A DNA stretch of 64,000 nt from Atrichornis clamosus (lineage: Eukaryota > Chordata > Aves > Passeriformes > Menuridae), in assembly GCA_013400975.1 (NCBI GenBank), contig WBMZ01006345.1:33084-97083 (forward strand), written 5' to 3'. Positions 1 through 10,800 of this stretch are shown one piece after another. How positions within the stretch are numbered: the stretch's first letter is position 1; each line of letters begins with the position of its first letter. The notes below the pieces were generated by a model. The model was not told the DNA's origin, did not search any database, and saw only the letters and a list, made by a program, of their open reading frames with translations. The position numbers and the translations under genes are program-made.

Positions 1-1548
1 CTTAATGTATCATTCATTGTGTTAAGGGAAGAATTTACTGTAACTTTGAGTTGTCCTTGTCCAAAGAACATTCTTAAAAATTTCTGAGTCAGACAGAAAT
101 GAGGTGATCAGGTTAACTGCTTAAACTGATAGTTTTGCTTCAACCACTAAGTTACACTTAGTAGGAAATTTATAGGGAGGATTCTGAATAGTTTTGTAGT
201 TAATTCCCTCTGATGTTTGCTTCTCAGGTAATTTTCATTTAAAACTATGCTAATAAGAAGAAGTTACTTCATCATCCCTAAGTGTTAGTGTATCATTTAC
301 CCTCCTCCTTCCCCAAAATGTCTTGAAACAATTTAAAAAGTCACTCAGTGGAGTGTACCTGTACCAGGTATCTTTCCAGTCTGCTTGATTTTTATCTATT
401 GTGTTAATTTATAGTACCAGAAATGTTGAGGTCTATCCCGATAGGATCTTTTCTGTAGGTTCGTGTCGTTGGAAACGCCTCACAGAATAAACTTGTGGTT
501 TCTCTTTGCCCACTGAACTACCTGTTAGCTCTGTGGGATAAAACTGCAAGACAAGTCTTAATGTAGCATCCTAGGAAGTGCAGTAATGCACTGTGGTCTC
601 CTCTGGATGTACTGTAACATGCTCTGCTACAAAATGAAAAAAGTGACTCAAGTGGAAAAGCTTGGTAAGAGCCCAAAGACAGTGCAGTGTGTTCTGGGAC
701 TTCAGGTGCAACCAACACACTGAATTGCATGGGCTGAATTAACTCTCCACCCAGGTTTTTGTGTAGGTACCTGACTTAGAACATTCTTTTTTGCTGCTTG
801 TTTTCTGGATGGCTTGAAACAGTCTATTCTCGCTTTAATCATGGAGTGATTATTATCTCGTTTCAGTGGCTGTAGGTAAGAAGAGACAGCACTGTGATGT
901 CTGTCTTCAAGTAACTTCATAAACTTGCTGCATTTTTGTTTTGCGTCAAGAGATGCTTAATAATTTCATACTGAGCAGCAGTATTTGGGTTCTGTGTTTA
1001 TGGGGTTTACAGAGTTGATTTCTGAGCAGCTCAGCCAGTTTACTACTATACTCTTGAAATTCCTAGATTCTGTTGTGTGGAATGAAGAGTTTAAAGTAAA
1101 ACAAGCAAAATAAAAATACTCTGTAAGAAGTACAGGTCCTTCACATAGGAGAATTCTGAAGCTGCTGTTCATGTTAGTCTGTTTTCCCCTCAGTTGCATG
1201 GCAGTTTTGTGAATTTAAGAGTACCTCTTGCTCCCAGCACTCACTGGTGCACGCAGAAAGCTTGAATGTGAAATGAGCTGGTGTGGATGAGGATCTGTAG
1301 CTGTTGCAGTGTGCAGTATCTGCACCCAGCAGGCTTCCCCTGATGGGATGTTCAAAAAACAGTGCTACAACAGAGCGGAGTTTGGAATTGTTGGTTTTCA
1401 TTCTGCTGTGTCTGTTAGACTTTGTATTTTTGCTGAAACAGTCTTTATACTCTTCGGGGATTTAAGTGTCTATTTTTGTGTAAAAATGAAAACAGACCCA
1501 TTTTCATTTGTCTTTATTTTCTGTTTTTTCATTTCTCTTCATTATCCA

Positions 1549-1684
1549 GTGTGAACATTGGATACTTGGCCTTTGGAACTCAGCAAGTGCGTTCAATTCC
1601 TTCTTTCTAACAAGTGCTTAAGGATACAGACCAAAGTGAACCAACCTCCCTGTGTTAGAAAAATTAAAGCAACCTGTTTGACAG
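1549..1684 (+). other. Candidate non-coding plus-strand exon
   Basis: A long pyrimidine tract (T- and C-rich from about 1500) ends in ATTATCCAG at 1548, a strong acceptor. A strong donor, TTTGACAG|GTAAGC, follows 136 bases later. All three frames between them contain stops, so the block is an untranslated or non-coding exon if real. Its position and strand fit a snoRNA host transcript converging on CEP295. Not confirmed by homology. Confidence 0.35.
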
Positions 1685-2899
1685 GTAAGCAGAGTTACTA
1701 GTTTCATACTAGTTCACAGTTTGTGTATTAACTTTGTATGACTCTAAACATTGAAATTTACTAAATTTGTTTAGGAATGAAGTGTAGAAAGGGTTGTGTA
1801 GTAGCAGAGATTACTGGGTAGTGATGACTGCAGCTTTTGGCAGTATCTGAGCACATCACTCATCCGTGAGTCATTCTTGTGTGTATATATACTTTAAAAA
1901 GCTGTCACGGTTGTGCAGCCATTTGGAGTACTAGTGTCTTAGACTGTTCCTGGTTGTGAGCAGTTCCTCTGTACTTGGAACTTTTACCAAATTTTAGGCC
2001 TGTTCACAACTTGGCTTACATATCAGCAGGATTGATAGGTCCTTCACTGGAAAGGATGGGCCAGCTGGATTATGGAGTGGAGGTGCAGTGAGAGGAGTAT
2101 CTGGTCATTACCAAGGCTGCTGGGATGTTACTGTTTCTGGTGAGCTGTGGACATGACCATAAAGCAAATCCATCAGACTCCTGTGTTGCCACATAATGTG
2201 GCTCCAAGTCTGCTGGGAATAGATCAAGGACACAATAATCCCTGCTGCTGTTAGGAGCAAGTTTCTGCTGAGGTGTAGGTATGTGGCTGTATCCTTGCAC
2301 CTTCAACACTTACAGGGGAACAAAAATTCCAGTTGGAACCTTTGGATTCCAGAGCTCCTGCTGAGAGGGTGATTCTTTGGAACAGAAGCAAAAAAGGGCG
2401 ACAAAGGCTGCTCCATGCAATTTACATCCAGTGTTAACGCTTCCCTTGTACTAACCAAACCTGACTATTTTAACCCCTAGTGTCTGCTACCAAATTGCTG
2501 CGTGTCAGAGGGATGAGAAACACCACATGGGTGCTGCCAAAGTGAGTGTGAAGGTAAGAGCACTAACCCAAATGGCTGCTACTACAACGACATTGAAGGT
2601 CACTTCAAAGAGGGTTTGCATGGCTGAAAAACCAGCAGCTCTTAACGCGGTGACCGCATATTGAAATCCTCTGCAGGATGCCGTGGACACCCAGTGTGTG
2701 CTATGGTCTATTTGTGAGGAGATAACTGTGTAGCTTGGCCTCCTGGGGTGAAAGAGGGTGTTACTCTCCTGCCTGTGGGGTTTTGTGATGCTGATACAGA
2801 GGAGAGGCTACTCAGTTGCATTCTGAAACCAGATGACAATTGCAGCATGGGAAGCTGGAGAAGCGAGTTGCTGTAGTTGTGGTATGAGAATCTTGCAGC

Positions 2900-3170
2900 C
2901 CCCAGTTGCTGCTTGTGTGTCCAGAGAAGGGCAGGAGAGCTGGGGACAGGTCTGGAGCATGTGTCTGAGGAGCAGATGAGGGAACTGGGGATGTTTGGGT
3001 CAGAGAAAAGGAGGTTTAGGGGACGTTTTTATTTTGGACAGCTGCCTGAAAGGAGGCTGTATTGAGGTGGGGGTTGATCTGCCAACTAGCAAGCAGTAGG
3101 ATGAGAGGAAGTTGTGCCAGGGGAGTTTAGAATGCATATTAGGAAGATGGTTTTTCTTTGGATTAACAGT
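2900..3170 (+). mobile_element. CR1 LINE fragment
   Basis: Contains the degraded CR1 3' signature: AGAGAAGGGCAGGAGAGCTG, then a GAGGAGCAGATGAGGGAACTGGGG-like stretch, GAGAAAAGGAGG and CTGCCTGAAAGGAGGCTGTA. It matches the 3' coding and UTR part of avian CR1 in the plus orientation. Strongly diverged and 5' truncated. Confidence 0.8.
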
Positions 3171-3944
3171 GCTGATGTTTTTCCTCTCTCAGAACCTGGT
3201 GATGTTGCTGCAAGCCTGCTGCAAAGAACTGCACAGCTGTTCCAAATGGAGAAAACCTCAGCTGGAGTGTTCATTGCAGTTACTTGGAATTAAACATTGA
3301 TTCTAACTTGCACGCTGCAGCAGTGCACATTGTGACTTGTGTCTTGCCCTCGGGGGAGATGTGAAGGTGTCTGCTTGGTGTTAGAGAAGACCCACCTAAA
3401 CTGAGTGTAGAGAGTTGACTGGAAATGGCTTTATCGGGTGTTTTCCCTCACTTCCCCGTCACTGAACTCAAATGTACTAAAGCCCTGGACAGGTATTTAC
3501 TGTGCACAGAATGACAGAGCATTTAAATAAAATGTATGTCTCTAGGCTGCATCCTGGGATTATTTGCTGTTGCTGCACTGAAGCCAACAAGGGGGGCTGA
3601 GAAAATGATGGCAGCTGATAACCTGTGAGTTGCTGGTAGCAAAATGCAGCCTTGGTCCTTTCCCATTGAAATTTCTGAGAGAGGAACAAGAACATGGATG
3701 TAAAAGGGCCTGAACAGCCCTTGCAGAATTGCCATGGAGAAGTTGAGACCCTATATGCTCTGCGGACAATCCTGGCATTGCAAACAGCCTCCACTTAAAC
3801 TCCATGCATGGAGTTTAGCAAACTGGTTCTGGCTTAAGGTTTGCTGCTGCAGTACATGCAACTGCACCAGACTGATAGAAATGAATGAAAACAAGTGTAA
3901 AGTGTAGTTAATTGTTATCAAAAATCAGCTAAGACTTCTGTTGG

Positions 3945-4125
3945 AGCAGGTCCAGAGGAGGCTGTAAAAAAGATACAGGGCTGGAGAATCTCCTTTGAAA
4001 ACAGGTGTGGAGTTGGAGGTTCAGCTGGAGAAGAGATGGCTCCAGGGAGTCCAGTGCCTTCAGCATTGCAGGGGATTGCACTAGATGACCTTTAAAGGCC
4101 CCTTCCACCCCCAACTATTTTATGA
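3945..4125 (+). mobile_element. CR1 3'-end fragment
   Basis: Runs from GGTCCAGAGGAGGCTG to the 3' tail signature CTAGATGACCTTTAAAGG followed by CCCCTTCCACCC. This is the usual end of a plus-strand CR1 copy. It sits about 320 bp beyond the CEP295 poly(A) region. Confidence 0.75.
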
Positions 4126-4439
4126 CTTGCTGGAACATTTTGACCATGGTCAGATGTAATGAAAATGCCCTTGCTCTACCACCTGTTGATAACTAAGTTT
4201 ATAGCAAAAGTAGAGCTTTGACTTTGCCCCAATGATGCAAGTACTTAGCTCAGATTTGGAAGTAGTAAGAGTGTAAGGTTTTTATTCTCATTCCATTCAA
4301 GTCCTTGAAGATGTACCTTGTGACTGCAGGAATGAACACTTCGAATCTTAAATCACATAGTGCAAAGAAATAAAAACCCCAGCTTCACAGAAGAAATGTC
4401 CTGTCACCCAAGGATTTAAGTAATCTTTAAAAAAAGCTT

Positions 4440-4752
4440 TATTTGAGAATTTTTTATACATCTTTATTAGAAAACTTTATCTCTCTTTAAAATACTAACA
4501 CATACCAAGAAAAGCCTTTCAGGCCAGTCAGCCTAATCTGAGACAAACAGTTAAAAGCAGCACAGTCCATCTGCTTCTGTAGTGATCTCGGAACAGGGGA
4601 CTACAGGGGACTGGGTTACTTACTGTTTTCCTGCAGCTTAAAGCTGAGGATTCCTAATGGTATCACAATTCACCATTAAGTTGCATAATTCAGTGGGATC
4701 CTGGATTGTACCAATACCAGAGTCTGTCTTTGAGCAACAAAGTCTTTGCCTG
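4440..4752 (-). other. CEP295: CEP295 3' UTR and poly(A) signals
   Basis: About 310 bases follow the stop codon on the minus strand. AATAAA (TTTATT on the plus strand) occurs at 4463-4468 and again at 4438-4443, so cleavage is expected near 4445 or slightly further left. No other coding sequence is seen here. The end is inferred from the signals only. Confidence 0.6.
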
Positions 4753-4800
4753 TCATGGTGCTTTCCACGTCTTCTTGGCTCGCAGTTTTTCCAGCATTTT
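4753..4800 (-). CDS. CEP295: CEP295 coding exon 27 (last; stop codon)
   Basis: Acceptor TTATTTGCAG precedes [15 protein letters not shown] and TGA (4753-4755). Phase 0 joins it to EKAKEFQK of the previous exon. It completes the ALMS-like C-terminus, which in this family helps centriole and centrosome localisation. Confidence 0.9.
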   Translation of the reverse strand, partial: KMLEKLRAKKTWKAP

Positions 4801-7800
4801 CTGCAAATAAAACAAACCCTGAGACTGCAGTAGTGTAGCCTAAGTGACTGCCCTAAAGCCAGCACGGCTGGGGGCACTGTGCCTGTCCGTAATGTGAGCA
4901 TCAGTAATGGACAGTGCTGCTCTGGACAGCGGAGTTCAGTGGCTGACCCTGCTACAAAATAGGCACGGCTTCCAGAGCAGGGGGGAGGTGTGCTTATTTC
5001 TCTTACTTCTGTTACCTGTGCAATCTGTAAAGCAATGTAACGAGCAGCAATTATTCCACCACAAAGTCGTTTTCCTGGTCACTGCCAAAGGCAGGAAGGA
5101 GTCAGGTCTGGATACCCCATAGTATCATAGCCTGTCAGGATTATCAAGCATTTCCTTCCCTTCAGTTGTCCAAAGCCCAGCAAGGGAATGGAGGAATTAA
5201 CTCCAGGACTCTCATTCACCCACTCTTCTACAGCAATTGGACCAAAACGCAGACAAAATTCTTGCACTCTTAAGTTCAGGCATGCCCTCAATCTTGCCAT
5301 ATCTAGAGTAGCCAAAGGAGCCCACAAGCTGCCAAACCCAAAAGCTGCCTTATAAAGGAAATTCAGTCAAGTTTGGGCTAAAGAAAAGCCTGCCATTCTT
5401 TTGCCCTGTAGACTTTCTAGCAGCTGGAGCCTTTTTGCTCAAGCTCAAGTCATCACAAAAATTGAGCCTGAGGCAGACACACTTCTTAGAGAAAATGTCA
5501 GCTCAGTTATGTTGTTGACAAGGAAATTCTTACAAGGGATGTACCAATGGCATCACTTAAAATCCAGACTGGTTTGATGGTGTCCACTTAGCTGCATTCA
5601 CACTAAGTCTCAATTAGTGAAGCTCAGTGAAATGAGACCTGAGGGGCAGGAGGAAGGACACTGTAGCAAAGTATTACCTTTTGAAACTCTTTAGCCTTTT
5701 CTCTGTTTTTAGCATAAGTTTCTTGCCTTGTTTTTTCTTCATTTCTGATTTTTACTTCCTCGAGTTGATTATAAAGCCTGTGACAACAGTAGGGAAAAAA
5801 AATTGTCTTGGCAGCAAGGAAGTGGCAAAGTTGGAGTAAGTTAAGCTTAAAGGTTTGCGCTGGCTCAACTGCTGGCAATTAGAAAAACGACTGTGCTCTC
5901 CAGTAATCCAGAACCACTTCAAATTCTTTTTCAGGTGCATCAAACAAACCCCCTCCCCGTTTGGAGTTGCACTTGCTGCATGTTACTGCTCGTAAGTGCC
6001 CAAGTGCAACTGTGAACTTTGCATCAAATGTCATGTGGTGTCAGGCATGAAGTGGCACAGCTGCCTCAGGACAATGACAGCAGCAGGCTGACGTTGCCCA
6101 CTGCCACCCCTGCAATGGCATTCCCAGCAGGAACCTGCATCAAACAACTGGTTCCTCTCTCCCCACTGTTCTGTGTTAAGCCTGGAAGATCACAAACTGA
6201 CCAGCAGCTTTCACAAGACAGATTTAACTACTTCTGTTGTTTGGGTTTTTTTTTTTTTAACTCAAACTGCTCCCACTTGTGTTCATGCAATACCTGGATG
6301 TGCGCCGGTGCATTTCAATTTCTCCAGACTTTCTGTCCTCTGGAGAAGATACTTTCACTTCTCCTACTTTTTTCAACTGATTGGCAACTGCACTATTTTT
6401 TCCTAGGGGAAAAAAAAAGCGCCAAACAGATCTTAAATTTAAATCTCTAGTTCAGCTAACTCAAAAGCATAAGAGATTTTGAAAAGATTTTTAAATGACA
6501 CGACAAAGAAACCCAAGCTAGCAAAATGGACACAATGGAGCTGGCATCTTGTATTGAAATAAATCCCCACAGCCTCACTCACTGGGCTGCTGCCTGTGCT
6601 TTAAGCCAGCCATGGCTCTCGACAGCCAAGCTCCAATGCCCCAGGGAGAGGCACCAGAGATGCACCAGTTTGCTGAACATGGCTGGTCTTTGATAAACAG
6701 CTGTTGTTTGCAGAGGCACCCTCCGGTGACGAAGGTGGGCTGATTCTGAAAATATGAAGAGCCCCCATAGGGGCCTTTACAACATTGAAGAAGCAGCCAG
6801 ACAGAGGGGCAAAAGAAAGCTCCCTGAATCCCTGAGAAAACGAAGAATATCCCAGTCTACAATGGCAAACGTAGCAAATATAAAATCTGTTCTTTGATAT
6901 AAAGCAGCAATTGAAAGGATACCTAATGGTATGTCTTGTCCCCAGATAACCCTACCTGGGAGAAGACGAGACTCCGTTTTTCTGCTTAGCTTCCTAGACT
7001 TTCCTTTTTGAAGCTTTCTTGCTTCCAGCTTTTCATTTTCTTTCTCCTTCTTTTTTATTGCTTCTACTCTTTTTAGAGATTCCTCAATGAAGTTCTGCTT
7101 TCTTTTTAAAAAAGATTTTTGCAAACTTCCGGGTGTAGCTGCAAATTCCAGCAGCATCACTGTGAAAGTAAAGGAAAAGTCTCAACATTTCTCACTGTTG
7201 ACAATGAGCAATAAATAAGTCGCCCATTTCAATGTATTTCTCTAAAATGCTGAGCTTGACCACTTTTGTAAAAGGCACGAGAGGAATGGCATTGTGAGTG
7301 ATGAGGCATCTTGCAAAACAGGCAGCAGTTCAGACCTTCAGAATCCAGCAATGGTCAGCAGGTCTGCTGAGACAAATTCTATGGCAAATACTGCATCAAA
7401 AGCATCTTGATGCCTCAAAACATACTGAAGACCTGATAAGTCTGTAACACAGTTAAGTTCTGTCAATTCCTGTCTTTCATGTTACTGCAGTTGGACAAAA
7501 AAACATTTCAATATTTTACTGCTGTTCCACACTATCATCAGAAGAGGAAAAAAAAAACCTTCTTTGGCTACAGGACTTGGGGGACTAACAGGAAATGGGA
7601 AATAAGTAAAGGTGCATAAACTATGACAACAAATCAGAAAACAACACAGAACTTTTCAAAATTAGGTCATTACAACACAAAACCAAGTGTAGTGTAGATA
7701 CTACAAACTTTCATGGCACAGGAAGAGAGAAGTCAACATAACACACACTAAACCTGGGTCAAATGGACTACAGACCAAGCCTGAACAGCAGGATGCACTT

Positions 7801-10800
7801 GCCTAATTAAAAGCAGCTCTATGTTTTCCAAATGAGAGATGTATTTTATTGATGATTTTAATACTAAAAAAATACTTTCTCTCAACTTCACCTTATTGAA
7901 GCAACCATGTAATTACCTGCAGTCTGATGTGATGGACAGGGACTCTCGTTGGAACTCTCAGCTTTGGGAGAACTGTCAGGCCTTATGAATGCTGAATAAT
8001 CTGCATCTGGAACTAGTGGCAAAAATTCTCTCTCCTGTTTCAAAAGGAATCACTGGTTGGAAATGCTTAAAATATACCACAAATTTGAGTGAAGCAGTAT
8101 TACTGTACCACTAGCATAGACTCCATGCAAAGAGATTCTCTTGTCTTTACAGCTGACGCAAATAAAAACCAGAAATCAATCATCGTAAGATATGAAAAAG
8201 CTGTTTTCTAAACATTTTAAAACTTGAAATGTTAAGAAAATAAAGACTTTTTTTGCCCCAGATTTCAATTGCTTTTCTTAATACAGAAAAGCACCACACT
8301 CTTCCTGCTGTGTCTCTTCCCCCTTCTCTCATAGAGCCTCCAGCTGCCAATCTCCCCATCACCCAGGTATCAATTACTTGACAAAGACCCATCCTTAGAC
8401 ACTTTTTATGATCTTCTCTGGGTGCCTCTTGCAGTTAATGCACAATTTAATCTAATCTGCTCACCTAACAGACATACATTGTTTAGTTCTACATTATTCC
8501 TTCAGCACCCAAACTATTGTCTCATTACAACCCAGCCCCTCTGCAATTTTCAGCCTTTGCTTCATATAAGCAAACAGCAAGAACACCACCACGGGCTAAG
8601 TAAGTGTGGCAGTATGAAGAGCTGATTCATTTTCCTCATAAACCTCAAACTGCTGTGTGAGCCAGGTATGGCTCCATCCTCACTAGGTGAGGGATTTTTC
8701 CTTTTTTTTGTTTAGTTTGTAGTTTTCATTTTATCCCACACTCTCATTCAAGTTTTCAACTAATACTACAATTTAGCCTTGCAAACACCAGCAAGATGGT
8801 TTTGGTTTTTTGCAGCAAGTCTTCCCAAACTCTATTTACATCAATAGGACAAAGTAGTGATTCTAACGAATAACCCAAATTTTAGATTTATTCCATCTGT
8901 CTGGAAAACATCAAACCAAGATGATCCAAAGCAATTACTAAGCTCAGATAACCCAACATTTTTTTGTTTTGTGACAGTGGATTAACTGCTACAGCAGGGC
9001 CTCTCCTTATTATGATTCATACTAAGTTCAAAACAGAATTACATTAGATAATGCTCACCTCAGTAAAAACATTAAATTCAGACTGATCCACACATGCTGG
9101 GTTATCCTTTGTATCCTCCTTCATTTTCTCTTGATTAGTATGTTCAATGTCTGATTCTACAATACTGATGTCATTGGAGCTTATCAGAGTAGGTTCAGGT
9201 TCTTCCATAATACCACGCCCTGACGCAGTCTCCTAAAAAATAAATAATGCAAGACATCAGTGAAGAAAAAAAAGTAAAAATCCCAGTATTTTCAGCAATA
9301 GCAACATCTGTTGTCAGAAAAAGGAGGCTCATTTAACATGTAGAAGAAAAGAAAGCAAGCCTGCCCCAAGCTGTAAATGAAATACAGAAAGAGCACTTGT
9401 GTATCAGAATTCAAAAAACTGAAACAAATAACCCAAAACAATCAAACAACTACAAAAACCCTGTTTTTGTAATCCTCAAGTTTAAATTACTTAGTTCTAG
9501 GGCAAACCTAGAACCACCCAGTTCCTCCAAGCATCGTGGGAACTCAGCTCATTTGAGCTACTGCTAATTATTTCAGTGCTATGGTCTGAATGAAGTAGTA
9601 GGGCAGAAGTCAAGGAAACAGGAACTAGAATTGTAAAATCAACATTTGCCAAGATGCCAGATATAAAAGGTCTAAAATAACTTTGTGCAGTAACAAAACC
9701 CTGCTTTTGGAAATTGTTTTACTCACCCAGACTGGAATATGACATGAGCTTCTGGGCACAGGATGAGAATGTTTTTCATGTCTTTGAAGAAAAGAACTGT
9801 TCTGTTGCACAACAGTGTGCAACTGGATGTCTGAGTCTTCCGAGTTGGTTTCTCTGAGAACCTGCAAAGACTCTTGTCCTGGAAAGCTTTGATCTGGCTC
9901 CTTTATATTCATACTGCAATGAGAATGCAGCTCCACAGCTTTACTTACTTCATCTACATGAACTGATTTTTCAGGAAGCTTCACGTACTTCTTATCAAAT
10001 TCCTCCAAAGGTAATTTTTCAGAAGACACAGTCTCTTTCAGTAACTGTTGAGGGAATGTTTCACCCATTGTAACTGGTGTGGTATCCAGTTGATAAAATG
10101 ATTTTTGCTCTTCCAGTTGAGTTAGACTTTCATTTCGCAGGTCTTCCACTGAACACTGGAGATTAAGACATCCCATACTTCTTGACAGTTCTTCATATTC
10201 TGTTGCAGGTGAAATACAGCTCTCATTGCCTCTGCTTTTAATTCCAGGGGTTTGTTCAAAAGGTCTCTGTAACACAGTGTTAAGATCCACTGGCTGATCA
10301 GCATTCTGACAGTCATCACTCAGAGTAGATTCTAATTGCAGTGGGTGAAAAGATTCTTCAGATCCTGTTTCAAAAATTGACAGAAGTCAAATTTGCTAAC
10401 AAAACAGAATTTCCACTTTAAGTCTCTCCATAATACTACTTTTCAGTACTGTATGACAAGAGGCCTAGTAAATAGGAAGCAACATTTTGTTTAAAAAACT
10501 CTGCTTAAGCTTCCTCAAACATAATTCCATTAACATTACAGAAAATGGTTCTGTCACTGTACACAAAACTTCATGAAACAACACTTTGTTGCTTCTTAGA
10601 ATATGTTTAGGGATGGACTTTGTGATAGTGCTGACATAACTACACAGACAGTCAATACATTTTACAGCTTATACTCTGTAAATCAAAGTCCTTTGAGTCC
10701 CTTGTGCCTCCAACGAAGTCTCTAAACCAGAAAGAAAACGATCTAAAACACCATTACTTGGGCAGAAAATCTTCAAAGTAGAAACTAACATTCAAATTGG

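Larger units (their letters stand above)
1..4440. other. Left flank, possibly the 3' non-coding part of a TAF1D-like snoRNA host gene
   Basis: No coding exon is recognisable on either strand. Visible are a plus-strand exon-like block (1549-1684), a perfect two-stem hairpin (1821-1859), two plus-strand CR1 pieces, and an AATAAA on the plus strand at 4369-4374 that could end a transcript converging on CEP295. In human, TAF1D lies tail-to-tail with CEP295 and carries several snoRNAs in its introns, so this stretch may be its 3' non-coding portion. No TAF1D peptide was found; the assignment rests on synteny only. Confidence 0.3.

Noticed and set aside
5079..5327. 82-codon minus-strand ORF in the last CEP295 intron
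   Set aside because: It lies between two well-supported exons, is not needed for phase, and has no CEP295-like sequence.
6777..6955. Continuation of the coding exon 24 frame past the donor
   Set aside because: A consensus CAG|GTAGGG donor lies at 6956, and the downstream exons 25-27 restore the conserved C-terminus.
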